The translations under genes and the position numbers were made by a program. DNA of 64,000 nucleotides from Polynucleobacter sp. MWH-Aus1W21 (GTDB taxonomy: Bacteria > Pseudomonadota > Gammaproteobacteria > Burkholderiales > Burkholderiaceae). The stretch spans positions 434,001 through 498,000 of the forward strand of contig NZ_CP061287.1 of assembly GCF_018687275.1 (NCBI RefSeq), in the 5' to 3' direction. Shown here one piece after another: positions 9,175 to 17,722 of the stretch (position 1 is its first letter; every line of letters starts with the position of its first letter). The notes under the pieces are model-generated. The model worked only from the letters and a program-made list of their open reading frames with translations. It ran no database searches and had not been told where the DNA came from.

Positions 9175-9551
9175 TAATCGGTCTCCACAATCAGGGCCAA
9201 CAAGACCTGACGTCCTTCACCCACCAGGATGTTGTATGTACGGCAGGCGGCCTGAGAATCCATGATTTCAAAGCCAATTTTGGCGGAAATCAGGGCTTTA
9301 AGGAGTTCTGGCTTAGGAAAGCGCTGGCGTTTGCCAGTCCCAATAAGGATTAATTCTGGTTTTAAATCAACAAGTTGCGAGAAGTGATGGGCTTCCAAGT
9401 CGTCAAATGACTTTACTGACCACTCTGTAATGGCGCCATCTGAGCTCAGGACAACAGCATGGGCGTAAGGAGTCTTATTGATCTCTACGTAACCATCGCC
9501 GTAGCCGGTGATCGTATTCGCTCCGTAATGGGGGTCAGATTGAAGCTTCAA
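9174..9551 (-). CDS. Mth938-like (DUF498) domain protein
   Basis: Small soluble protein of 125 residues of the Mth938/NDUFAF3-like fold, function unknown in bacteria. Family features include the SDGAITEWSV stretch, the glycine-rich ILIGTGKRQRFP and the C-terminal DSQAACRTYNILVGEGR. The start is a TTG at 9551 preceded by an AGAGAG ribosome site; the nearby ATG on this strand lies in another frame. It is the first gene of the arn transcript and overlaps arnT by one base. Whether it contributes to L-Ara4N modification is not known. Confidence 0.8.
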   Translation of the reverse strand: MKLQSDPHYGANTITGYGDGYVEINKTPYAHAVVLSSDGAITEWSVKSFDDLEAHHFSQLVDLKPELILIGTGKRQRFPKPELLKALISAKIGFEIMDSQAACRTYNILVGEGRQVLLALIVETD

Positions 9552-9577
9552 GTGGACTCTCTGTCATAATTATGTGG

Positions 9578-9609
9578 ATTATAGCTAGCTGTTTTTTCTC
9601 ATATTTCAA
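9578..9609 (-). promoter_or_regulatory. Candidate promoter for the arn operon
   Basis: On the minus strand a perfect TATAAT lies at plus 9578-9583, with TTGAAA at plus 9604-9609. The 20-base spacer is longer than ideal. Transcription would begin about 20 bases before the TTG start at 9551. The alaA gene diverges from the same short region. Confidence 0.35.
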
Positions 9610-9630
9610 GAACTTACCCTTTAATTTATT

Positions 9631-10887
9631 GTGAAACCGATCCGAAAGTCCCAAAAGCTCGATAACGTCTGTTATGACATACGTGGGCCGGTGCTCGAGC
9701 TTGCTCAGCGCATGGAGGAAGAGGGCCACAAAATCATTAAATTAAACATCGGAAACGTAGGGGTTTTCGGTTTTGATCCTCCTGAAGAGATTCAGTTGGA
9801 CATGATTCGTAATTTAAGCAACGCCTCAGCATATTCGGATTCCAAGGGAATCTTTTCAGCTCGCAAGGCGATCATGCAGTACTGCCAAGAAAAAGGCATT
9901 CAAGGCGTGACCTTGGATGATGTGTATACCGGTAATGGTGTTTCTGAGTTGATCGTTCTTTCCATGAACGCACTCTTAAATGATGGTGATGAAGTCTTGG
10001 TACCAACACCAGATTACCCGCTGTGGACTGCCGCTGTGAGTTTGTCGAGCGGTACGCCTGTGCACTATCTCTGTGATGAATCCAAAGACTGGGCTCCAGA
10101 CTTAAATGATCTGCGTAAAAAGATTACGCCGCGCACCAAAGCAATTGTGGTGATCAACCCAAATAATCCTACTGGTGCAATTTACTCCAAAGAAGTTTTG
10201 CTTGAGCTAACGCAGATTGCTCGTGAACATGGTTTGATTTTGTTTGCCGATGAGATTTACGACAAGATGTTGTATGACGGCGAGAAGCATATTTCTCTCG
10301 CATCTTTATCGACTGATGTAGTCACTATTACCTTTAACGGCCTTTCTAAGAATTACCGTTCATGTGGCTATCGTGCTGGCTGGATGATTGTTTCCGGCGA
10401 TAAAGAGATGGTGCGCGATTACATCGAAGGCTTAAATATGTTGGCCTCAATGCGCCTATGCGCAAACGTACCGGGTCAATATGCGATACAAACCGCTTTA
10501 GGCGGATACCAAAGTATTAATGACTTGGTGGGCGATGGCGGCCGTCTTGCAAAACAACGTGATCTCGCTTGGAAATTGATTACCGATATTCCAGGTGTAA
10601 CTTGCGTGAAGCCTAAGTCAGCTTTGTATTTATTTCCAAGGTTAGACCCAGAGGTTTATCCAATTGAGGATGATCAGCAATTTGTAGCCGATCTTTTAAA
10701 AGAGGAAAAAGTATTGTTAGTGCAGGGCTCCGGTTTTAACTGGGGCAAACCTGATCACTTCCGCGTAGTGTTCTTGCCTCACGAAGATGTTCTGAAGGAG
10801 GCTATTGGCCGCCTTGCACGTTTTCTGGAGCGTTATCGTAACAAGCACAGCCGTAAGGCTTCTTCAACTGCAGCAAAGGCATCATGA
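9631..10887 (+). CDS. alaA: Glutamate-pyruvate (alanine) aminotransferase AlaA-type
   Basis: Fold-type I PLP aminotransferase of 418 residues, resembling E. coli AlaA throughout (VCYDIRGPVL near residue 15, TGNGVSELI, PTPDYPLWTAAVSLSSG). It exchanges amino groups between glutamate and pyruvate. Lys240 in NGLSKNYRS is the PLP lysine, and ADEIYDKMLYD carries the ring-nitrogen Asp. The start is GTG with almost no Shine-Dalgarno, but the N terminus fits the family. Its last four bases overlap the hom start (ATGA). Co-transcription with hom and thrC places it in amino-acid synthesis. Confidence 0.92.
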   Translation: MKPIRKSQKLDNVCYDIRGPVLELAQRMEEEGHKIIKLNIGNVGVFGFDPPEEIQLDMIRNLSNASAYSDSKGIFSARKAIMQYCQEKGIQGVTLDDVYTGNGVSELIVLSMNALLNDGDEVLVPTPDYPLWTAAVSLSSGTPVHYLCDESKDWAPDLNDLRKKITPRTKAIVVINPNNPTGAIYSKEVLLELTQIAREHGLILFADEIYDKMLYDGEKHISLASLSTDVVTITFNGLSKNYRSCGYRAGWMIVSGDKEMVRDYIEGLNMLASMRLCANVPGQYAIQTALGGYQSINDLVGDGGRLAKQRDLAWKLITDIPGVTCVKPKSALYLFPRLDPEVYPIEDDQQFVADLLKEEKVLLVQGSGFNWGKPDHFRVVFLPHEDVLKEAIGRLARFLERYRNKHSRKASSTAAKAS

Positions 10888-12194
10888 AACCGATTCAAGT
10901 AGGTCTTTTAGGTATTGGCACTGTTGGTGGTGGCGTATTCACTGTTCTCGAGCGTAACCAAGATGAGATTACTCGTCGTGCTGGGCGTGGTATTCGTATT
11001 AATACGGTTGCTGACCTCAATGTAGAGCGCGCTAAGGAGCTTGTTAAAGATCGCGCACAAGTGGTAAACGATGCTCGTGCTGTAATCAATAACCCAGAGA
11101 TCGACATCGTTGTTGAATTAATTGGTGGTTACGGCATTGCTAAAGATTTGGTTCTCGAAGCTATCGCTGCTGGTAAGCACGTTGTGACAGCCAATAAGGC
11201 ATTGATCGCTGTTCATGGCAATGAGATCTTTAAAGCGGCACACGCTAAAGGTGTGATGGTGGCGTTTGAAGCTGCTGTTGCCGGTGGCATTCCAATCATT
11301 AAAGCTTTGCGTGAGGGCTTAACAGCTAATCGCATTGAATGGATTGCCGGCATCATTAACGGCACAACAAATTTCATCTTGTCAGAGATGCGCGACAAAG
11401 GTTTGGATTTCGGAACTGTTTTAAAAGAAGCGCAACGTTTGGGTTACGCCGAAGCTGATCCTACTTTCGATATTGAAGGTGTTGATGCTGCTCATAAAGC
11501 AACCATCATGAGTGCAATTGCATTCGGTATTCCAATGCAGTTTGAAAAAGCGCACATCGAAGGTATCACTAAATTAGATGCGATTGATATTAAGTACGCA
11601 GAACAATTGGGCTATCGCATTAAGTTGCTTGGTATTGCAAAGAAAACTTCAACCGGTGTTGAATTGCGCGTACACCCAACCTTAATTCCCTCTAAGCGTT
11701 TGATTGCTAACGTTGAAGGCGCCATGAATGCTGTGCAGGTGTTTGGTGATGCCGTGGGAACAACTTTGTATTACGGCAAGGGCGCAGGCTCTGAGCCAAC
11801 GGCTTCTGCTGTAATTGCAGACTTGGTAGATATCACCCGTTTGCTTAGCGCTGATGCCGAGCATCGCGTTCCTTACTTGGCATTCCAACCGGATGCTGTA
11901 CATGACACGCCGGTATTGCCGATTGGCGAGATCACCACTAGCTACTACCTGCGCTTGCGTGTGGCTGACCAGGCTGGTGTTTTAGCTGATATCACCAAAA
12001 TTTTGGCTTCACATGGTGTTTCTATTGATGCGCTCTTGCAGAAAGAGGCTGACGAAGGTGAAAGCCAAACTGATTTGGTTGCCTTGACTCACGAAACCAA
12101 AGAAAAAAACATGCTTGCTGCGATTAAAGAGATTCAAGCTCTTAAAACTGTTGCAGGTGAAGTAGTGAAGATCCGTTTAGAAAATCTGTCTTAA
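10884..12194 (+). CDS. hom: Homoserine dehydrogenase
   Basis: NAD(P)H-dependent enzyme of 436 residues that reduces aspartate semialdehyde to homoserine, the branch point to threonine and methionine. The N-terminal Rossmann motif is GIGTVGGGVF (about 10-19). The catalytic domain has INGTTNFIL and YAEADPTFDIEG. A C-terminal ACT domain (about residue 350 on, beginning YYLRLRVADQAGVLADIT) points to feedback control by threonine. This is the monofunctional long form, not fused to aspartokinase. It overlaps alaA by 4 bases and lies 19 bases before thrC. Confidence 0.96.
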   Translation: MKPIQVGLLGIGTVGGGVFTVLERNQDEITRRAGRGIRINTVADLNVERAKELVKDRAQVVNDARAVINNPEIDIVVELIGGYGIAKDLVLEAIAAGKHVVTANKALIAVHGNEIFKAAHAKGVMVAFEAAVAGGIPIIKALREGLTANRIEWIAGIINGTTNFILSEMRDKGLDFGTVLKEAQRLGYAEADPTFDIEGVDAAHKATIMSAIAFGIPMQFEKAHIEGITKLDAIDIKYAEQLGYRIKLLGIAKKTSTGVELRVHPTLIPSKRLIANVEGAMNAVQVFGDAVGTTLYYGKGAGSEPTASAVIADLVDITRLLSADAEHRVPYLAFQPDAVHDTPVLPIGEITTSYYLRLRVADQAGVLADITKILASHGVSIDALLQKEADEGESQTDLVALTHETKEKNMLAAIKEIQALKTVAGEVVKIRLENLS

Positions 12195-12213
12195 GTAAAA
12201 CTCAGTAAATTAC

Positions 12214-13656
12214 ATGCGTTACCAATCTACTCGTGGCAATAGCCCACAACAAACTTTTCTAGAAATTTTGTTAGGTGGATTGGCGCCTGATGGCGGCTTA
12301 TATTTGCCTACTCAATATCCAAAAGTCACTGCAGCGCAATTGGATTCTTGGCGTGGCTTGTCTTATGCAGATTTGGCTTACGAAGTGTTAAGTCTATATT
12401 GCGACGATATTCCAGAAGCTGATTTGCGTGGACTCTTGCGTAAAACTTATACCGAGCAGGTCTATTGCAATGGGCGTCCACAGGACAACGCTAAAGACAT
12501 TACTCCGATACATTGGTTGGGTGAAGAGCATGGAACTCGTATTGGCCTTTTGAGTCTCTCGAATGGACCTACCTTGGCCTTCAAGGATATGGCAATGCAG
12601 TTGCTCGGCAATCTTTTTGAATATGCTCTCAAGCAAAAAGGTCAGCATCTCAATATTTTAGGTGCCACTTCTGGTGATACTGGTAGCGCCGCTGAATATG
12701 CAATGCGCGGTAAAGAGGGTGTAAAAGTGTTCATGCTTTCACCTCGCGGCAAGATGAGCGCCTTCCAATCTGCACAAATGTATTCCTTGCAAGACCCCAA
12801 TATTTTTAACTTGGCAGTAGCTGGCGTCTTTGATGATTGCCAAGATATTGTTAAAGCAGTTAGTAATGATCACGCTTTTAAAGCCAAGAATCAGATTGGT
12901 ACAGTGAACTCTATTAACTGGGGTCGGGTAGTGGCTCAGGTGGTCTACTACTTCCAAGGTTATCTCCTGGCAACAAAATCTAGTGCTGAAAAAGTCTCCT
13001 TCACTGTGCCATCCGGTAACTTCGGAAATGTTTGTGCTGGTCATATTGCACGCATGATGGGATTGCCGATTGAGCATCTAGTTGTGGCGACCAATGAGAA
13101 CGATGTCCTCGACGAGTTCTTCCGTACTGGCGTATATCGGGCTCGCAAGTCTGCTGAGACACTTCATACATCAAGCCCATCCATGGATATCTCAAAAGCC
13201 AGTAATTTTGAGCGTTTTGTATTTGATTTCATGGGTCAAGACGGCAAAGCTACGGCAGGCATGTTTAAGCAGGTAGATGAAACTGGTGGTTTTGATATCT
13301 CTAAAGAAAAGGTTTTCAAAGATTTAGGTAAGTATGGCTTTCAATCAGGTCGTAGCACTCATGAGAATCGCTTAGAAACTATTCGTGATATTGATAAGCG
13401 CTACGGCGTCATGATTGATACGCATACTGCTGATGGTGTGAAAGTGGCCCGCGAGCACTTGCAAGCTGGTATCCCAATGATCATTCTTGAGACGGCATTA
13501 CCAATTAAGTTTGAAGAAACGATTGAGGTTGCTTTGGGTCGACCTGCTGAATGCCCGCCTGCATTTAAAGATATTAAATCTAAGCCGCAGCGCGTAGAGA
13601 ATATTGATGCGGATGTTAGCCAAGTTAAAAACTTCATCACTACCCATCTCAACTAA
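12214..13656 (+). CDS. thrC: Threonine synthase
   Basis: PLP-dependent enzyme of 480 residues converting O-phosphohomoserine to threonine. It is the long gammaproteobacterial/fungal type, starting MRYQSTRGNS. Lys124 in GPTLAFKDMAMQ is the PLP lysine, and LGATSGDTGSAAE and VPSGNFGNVCAG form the phosphate-binding loops. It follows hom by 19 bases and forms the threonine branch with it. There is no thrB in the window, so homoserine kinase must be encoded elsewhere. Confidence 0.96.
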   Translation: MRYQSTRGNSPQQTFLEILLGGLAPDGGLYLPTQYPKVTAAQLDSWRGLSYADLAYEVLSLYCDDIPEADLRGLLRKTYTEQVYCNGRPQDNAKDITPIHWLGEEHGTRIGLLSLSNGPTLAFKDMAMQLLGNLFEYALKQKGQHLNILGATSGDTGSAAEYAMRGKEGVKVFMLSPRGKMSAFQSAQMYSLQDPNIFNLAVAGVFDDCQDIVKAVSNDHAFKAKNQIGTVNSINWGRVVAQVVYYFQGYLLATKSSAEKVSFTVPSGNFGNVCAGHIARMMGLPIEHLVVATNENDVLDEFFRTGVYRARKSAETLHTSSPSMDISKASNFERFVFDFMGQDGKATAGMFKQVDETGGFDISKEKVFKDLGKYGFQSGRSTHENRLETIRDIDKRYGVMIDTHTADGVKVAREHLQAGIPMIILETALPIKFEETIEVALGRPAECPPAFKDIKSKPQRVENIDADVSQVKNFITTHLN

Positions 13657-13670
13657 ATACATAAAGCACT

Positions 13671-14912
13671 ATGACTAAGCCTCCGATGTTGACTGCTCAG
13701 CAGGCTTTAGATCACTTGCTCTCCCATGCAAAGCCTGTAGAGGAGTGTGAGAGAGTTGCTATGCAAGCGACCCTGGGTCGCGTACTTGCTGAGGGTGTTA
13801 ATAGTTTGGTAGATGTTCCGCCACTGGATAACACCTCAATGGATGGTTATGCAGTGCGTACGGCAGATACTCAAACGGCTGGCAGTGTTCTCAAAATCGC
13901 TCAGCGTATTCCGGCTGGATCTGTTGGCAAAACACTAGAGCCCGGTACTGCCGCCAGAATTTTTACTGGCGCCCCAGTGCCCCCCGAGGCAGATGCGGTA
14001 GTCATGCAAGAGGATTGCACCATTCCCGAGGACTCTACTGATCAAGTGCAGGTCAATATTACGCCTAACTCAGGTCAGTGGATTCGTCGCAGAGGTGAAG
14101 ATCTCACTGAGGGCAAAACTTGTTTGACAGCGGGTACATTCTTGCGTCCACAAGAGCTAGGGGTGGCTGCTTCTGCTGGCTTAACGCATCTCAATGTAAA
14201 ACGCAGGGTAAGGGTCGCAGCGTTCTTTACTGGTGATGAGCTTGCGCTCCCAGGCGAGCCTTTAAAGCCCGGTGGTATCTATAACTCAAATCGCGATACT
14301 TTATTAGCTTGTCTGAAGTCGCTAGGTTGCGATGCAATGGATTTAGGCATTGTTCCTGATCGTCTAGATGCCACTCGTGAAGCACTGCGTAAGGCAAGTA
14401 AAGATCATGACTTGATCATCACCTCTGGTGGTGTATCAGTTGGTGAAGAAGATCACATCAAGCCAGCCGTAACGGCTGAAGGTAGATTGGACTTATGGCA
14501 AATTGCCATTAAGCCTGGCAAGCCATTGGCGTTTGGTGCGGTACGTAAATCAAGCGAGCCTAAAGACGGTGAAGCCTGGTTTATTGGATTACCTGGCAAT
14601 CCAGTTTCTAGCTTTGTAACCTTCTTATTATTTGTTCGCCCCTTTATTTTGAAGTTGCAAGGGCGTGATGTGAAGAGCCCGCAATCGTATTTAATGCGTG
14701 CGGATTTTGATTGGCTAAAAGCCGATCGTCGCAATGAGTTCTTGCGGGTTAAGATGAATGATCAAGGCGGCCTAGATTTATTTCCGAATCAAAGTTCAGG
14801 CGTCCTTACTAGCGCATCTTGGGGTGATGGTCTAGTTGATTGCCCGCCAAACCAACCAATCAAAGCGGGTGATTTAGTGAAATACATTCCCTTTGATGCA
14901 CTTCTCAAATAA
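13671..14912 (+). CDS. moeA: Molybdopterin molybdenumtransferase MoeA
   Basis: Inserts molybdenum into adenylylated molybdopterin to give Mo-cofactor. The 413-residue protein has the MoeA layout: an N-terminal linker with DNTSMDGYAV (about 50-60), a MoCF_biosynth domain with TSGGVSVGEEDH and PGNPVSSFVTF, and a C-terminal beta-barrel domain. It starts 14 bases after thrC and is followed by moaD and moaE, so the amino-acid run and the cofactor genes probably share a transcript. Confidence 0.95.
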   Translation: MTKPPMLTAQQALDHLLSHAKPVEECERVAMQATLGRVLAEGVNSLVDVPPLDNTSMDGYAVRTADTQTAGSVLKIAQRIPAGSVGKTLEPGTAARIFTGAPVPPEADAVVMQEDCTIPEDSTDQVQVNITPNSGQWIRRRGEDLTEGKTCLTAGTFLRPQELGVAASAGLTHLNVKRRVRVAAFFTGDELALPGEPLKPGGIYNSNRDTLLACLKSLGCDAMDLGIVPDRLDATREALRKASKDHDLIITSGGVSVGEEDHIKPAVTAEGRLDLWQIAIKPGKPLAFGAVRKSSEPKDGEAWFIGLPGNPVSSFVTFLLFVRPFILKLQGRDVKSPQSYLMRADFDWLKADRRNEFLRVKMNDQGGLDLFPNQSSGVLTSASWGDGLVDCPPNQPIKAGDLVKYIPFDALLK

Positions 14913-14930
14913 TCGGTTTACGATTGGCCC

Positions 14931-15188
14931 ATGAAACTTGAATTACGATTCTTCGCCTCATTGCGTGAGGCGCTTGGCATCTCGCAAGAGACTATTACTG
15001 TTCCGGCAACAGTTAAGACGATAGCTGAACTCAGGGTATATCTCATTGAGCGCGGTAGCCCTTGGTCTGAGGTTTTGGCCGAAGGCAAGGTATTGCGCTG
15101 CGCTCTTAACCAACAGATGGTCGATCCTGTTACCCCATTACAAGATGGTGCTGAAGTAGCATTTTTCCCGCCTGTAACTGGGGGCTAG
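14931..15188 (+). CDS. moaD: Molybdopterin synthase small subunit MoaD
   Basis: Ubiquitin-like sulfur carrier of 85 residues. The C-terminal Gly-Gly (FFPPVTGG) is adenylylated and thiocarboxylated before donating sulfur to precursor Z with MoaE. The beta-grasp fold is indicated by LELRFFASLREALG at the start. It lies 18 bases after moeA and 1 base before moaE, matching its complex with MoaE. Confidence 0.94.
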   Translation: MKLELRFFASLREALGISQETITVPATVKTIAELRVYLIERGSPWSEVLAEGKVLRCALNQQMVDPVTPLQDGAEVAFFPPVTGG

Positions 15189-15189
15189 T

Positions 15190-15654
15190 ATGTCCAAATC
15201 ATCTATTCGTATCCAGGAAAATGACTTTGACCTTAGTGCTGAAATAGCGGCGTTACGTAAAGGTGATCCAAGGGTTGGTGCAGTAGTGTCCTTCTTGGGT
15301 ACCGTTCGCGATATGAATGACGGTAGTCAAGTAAAAGGTATGACGCTTGAGCACTATCCTGGGATGACTGAAAAGGCATTGCAAGAAATTTTGGATCAAG
15401 CCAATGCGCGTTGGGATATCTATCAAACTCTAGTGATTCATCGAGTGGGCCCGCTTTTACCCGAGGATCAAATTGTATTGGTGGCTGTATCGAGTGCACA
15501 CAGAGGAGAGGCCTTTGCCGCCTGTGAGTTCATTATGGATTACCTGAAAACAGCAGCTCCATTTTGGAAAAAAGAAGACACTTCTGAAGGGGCTCGGTGG
15601 GTAGATGCCCGTGTAACTGACGAGGCTGCAATGGCCCGCTGGAATAAATCCTAA
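15190..15654 (+). CDS. moaE: Molybdopterin synthase catalytic subunit MoaE
   Basis: Large subunit of molybdopterin synthase, 154 residues. It receives sulfur from the MoaD thiocarboxylate to build the dithiolene. Family motifs are VVSFLGTVRD (about 32-41), LEHYPGMTEKAL, HRVGPL and HRGEAFAACEFIMD, with the lysines of FWKKE near the C terminus as catalytic candidates. It is the last gene of the alaA-to-moaE run; the next gene begins 33 bases later behind its own ribosome site. Confidence 0.95.
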   Translation: MSKSSIRIQENDFDLSAEIAALRKGDPRVGAVVSFLGTVRDMNDGSQVKGMTLEHYPGMTEKALQEILDQANARWDIYQTLVIHRVGPLLPEDQIVLVAVSSAHRGEAFAACEFIMDYLKTAAPFWKKEDTSEGARWVDARVTDEAAMARWNKS

Positions 15655-15687
15655 GTTGTATTGCATTTTTCGTAAGAGAGATTTCAA

Positions 15688-17346
15688 GTGAAAAAATTAG
15701 TTGCCGTTTTGTTGACTGCTATTGCTATTGGTGTATGTGCTGCAGAGAGGCCTGTTGTAAAGGTTGAAACAGGTAGCTTGCAAGGTGTGATCGAGTACAA
15801 CATGCAGGCGTTTAAAAATATTCCATATGCAGCCCCTCCTGTGGGTGACTTGCGCTGGCGCCCTCCGCAACCAGCGCTTGCCTGGAATGGAACACGTGAT
15901 GCTAGTAAGTTTGGTGGTGCTTGTCCGCAGCAATATATTAAAAATCTTAACGACGGTCTTGGGTTGCCAGGCAGTGAGGATTGTTTAAAGCTGAACGTTT
16001 TTACACCCTCTAAACCTAATAAGAATTTGCCAGTCATGGTTTGGTTCCATGGTGGCGGTTTAATCGTAGATGGTGCTAAAGATCCACAATTCACCCCAAT
16101 CAATTTGGTGAAGAATGGTGTCATCGTTATTACGGTTGACTATCGTCTTGGATCATTGGGCTTCTTTGCTTCAAAAGAATTAATTGAGGAAGCAAAAGCC
16201 AAGGGTGAGCCAGTAGGCAATTACGGCACTATGGATCAAATTGCCTCTTTAAAGTGGGTCAAAAAGAATATTGAGGTATTTGGTGGCGATCCTAATAATG
16301 TGACGATCTTTGGCCAATCAGCTGGCGGTAGAAGTGTTACTTGGCTGATGGTTTCAGATGCGGCTAAGGGTTTATTTCACAAGGCGATTGCCCAAAGCGC
16401 GCAACAAAGTCCTTTAAGGGGAATGACTGAAAAGCGTTTTGGCTTAACACCAGAGGTGGATATAGGCGCTAAATTTATGTCTGCACTTGGCGCAAAATCG
16501 TTGACTGAATTAAGAAAATTACCAGTTCAAAAATTAATACTTGATGGTAACTCTTACTATGCTGGTGAGTTTGGCGGTCCGTTTGTAGATGGTCAGATCT
16601 TGAAGGGCGATCCCATTCCTTTATTTGCCGCTGGTAAGCAGGCGAAAGTACCTTTCATGATTGGTACAAACTCATTTGATAGCGATTTCATGTTACCTGG
16701 TGAGCCAGCCTTAGATATCTTTTTGAAGAATGTGCACGAAGACCCAAAGATTATTGAGCGGCTCTATGCCAATGTAAAAGATAAATGCATTTTGAATTCT
16801 TTTGTAATTCAGGATTTGATGTATCGCGCCAGTACAAAGCTGCTAGCAAATAGTATGAACGGTATTGCCCCAGGTTATGCCTATTACTTTGATTACTTAA
16901 CTGAGAATATTCGAGCTACTTTACCGGGTGCACCTCATACTTACGAGATACCTTATGTCTTCGGTAGTTTGGGGTTAGTGACCCAAGCTCCTAAGCAGGC
17001 CTTATCTGGCGAGAATCAATGCGATCGAATTGAAAAGGATATTGCTGGATTCAAGAAAACACATGTTTGGCCAAAAGATTGGTTTCCAATTGTGAATAAA
17101 AATAGCCCTCAGGATCAAGCAATGTCCGAGAGCTTATCTGCCAGCTGGGCGGCTTTTGCCAAAACCGGCAATCCAAATGTGAGTGGTCAGGAAAATTGGC
17201 CTACATACAACCTGAATGCAGACGTTATGAGAAATTTTTCACCTGGCTCAGAAACGATTACAGGATTATTTAAAGATCGGGTGGCTTATCAAGCTCTGCA
17301 TTTAAGAGAAATCTATGCGATCGAGCGTGTCAAAGACGCCTTCTAA
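15688..17346 (+). CDS. Secreted type-B carboxylesterase
   Basis: Alpha/beta-hydrolase of the cholinesterase/type-B carboxylesterase family, 552 residues. A Sec signal peptide (MKKLVAVLLTAIAIGVCA) predicts export. Family signatures are NIPYAAPPVGDLRWRPP, SEDCLKLNVF, the oxyanion loop FHGGG, and nucleophile Ser211 in GQSAGG. A catalytic His lies in the GAPHTYEIPYVFG block. Start is GTG behind AAGAGAG. The natural ester substrate is unknown. A strong terminator follows the stop. It could be co-transcribed with moaE (33-base gap) without being functionally linked. Confidence 0.88.
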   Translation: MKKLVAVLLTAIAIGVCAAERPVVKVETGSLQGVIEYNMQAFKNIPYAAPPVGDLRWRPPQPALAWNGTRDASKFGGACPQQYIKNLNDGLGLPGSEDCLKLNVFTPSKPNKNLPVMVWFHGGGLIVDGAKDPQFTPINLVKNGVIVITVDYRLGSLGFFASKELIEEAKAKGEPVGNYGTMDQIASLKWVKKNIEVFGGDPNNVTIFGQSAGGRSVTWLMVSDAAKGLFHKAIAQSAQQSPLRGMTEKRFGLTPEVDIGAKFMSALGAKSLTELRKLPVQKLILDGNSYYAGEFGGPFVDGQILKGDPIPLFAAGKQAKVPFMIGTNSFDSDFMLPGEPALDIFLKNVHEDPKIIERLYANVKDKCILNSFVIQDLMYRASTKLLANSMNGIAPGYAYYFDYLTENIRATLPGAPHTYEIPYVFGSLGLVTQAPKQALSGENQCDRIEKDIAGFKKTHVWPKDWFPIVNKNSPQDQAMSESLSASWAAFAKTGNPNVSGQENWPTYNLNADVMRNFSPGSETITGLFKDRVAYQALHLREIYAIERVKDAF

Positions 17347-17366
17347 AATTCAGTCAACAGCAAACC

Positions 17367-17395
17367 AACCACCCTCAAGGGTGGTTTTTGTTTTT
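17367..17395 (+). terminator. Rho-independent terminator after the carboxylesterase gene
   Basis: AACCACCC (17367-17374), loop TCAA and GGGTGGTT (17379-17386) form an 8-bp stem followed by TTTGTTTTT. The 3' end of the convergent GIY-YIG gene (stop at 17375) is embedded in it. Confidence 0.85.
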
Positions 17396-17629
17396 AAAGA
17401 ATGCCAACTTTTCAGAACGGGGAAGTTGCTTTAATTTGATCTCTGCCTTTGAGGCCTCAGATCGGTCTGGGTGCTCTTGGGTTGCCAAAAGGGCAACTGG
17501 TCGACGCGATCTTGTATAGCGTGCGCCTTGTCCTGAGTTATGGGCTTCTAGGCGGTGCTCTAGACGGTTAGTAATGCCGGCGTAATAGGTGCCGTCAGAG
17601 CATTCCAGGAGGTAAACAAGCCAGGTCAA
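17375..17629 (-). CDS. GIY-YIG domain protein (UPF0213/YhbQ-like)
   Basis: Small 84-residue protein made up almost entirely of a GIY-YIG nuclease fold: VYLLECSDGTYYAGIT near the N terminus, then RLEHRLEAHNSG and YTRSRRPV. Stand-alone GIY-YIG proteins of this type have poorly defined roles in DNA handling. The start is a TTG at 17629; an in-frame stop just upstream limits any extension. It is convergent with the carboxylesterase gene and shares the terminator region. Confidence 0.8.
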   Translation of the reverse strand: MTWLVYLLECSDGTYYAGITNRLEHRLEAHNSGQGARYTRSRRPVALLATQEHPDRSEASKAEIKLKQLPRSEKLAFFKNKNHP

Positions 17630-17664
17630 AATGGGTCAGATTTGAGTAAAAAGGGTATGTAAAA

Positions 17665-17694
17665 CCCTTGAAATTAGCGATATTGCCCTTATAT
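17665..17694 (+). promoter_or_regulatory. Sigma-32 (heat-shock) promoter of clpB
   Basis: The -35 element CCCTTGAA (17665-17672) and the -10 element CCCTTATAT (17686-17694) are separated by 13 bases, close to the RpoH consensus. They lie about 30 bases before the clpB ATG. The -35 box overlaps a small dyad, AAGGGT-N7-ACCCTT (17651-17669). Confidence 0.8.
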
Positions 17695-17722
17695 TCTATA
17701 GATAGATATATGGAGTGCAAAA

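Noticed and set aside
9535..9729. 64-codon minus-strand frame overlapping the alaA start
   Set aside because: Mostly antisense to alaA and overlaps the Mth938-like start; it looks like a shadow frame.
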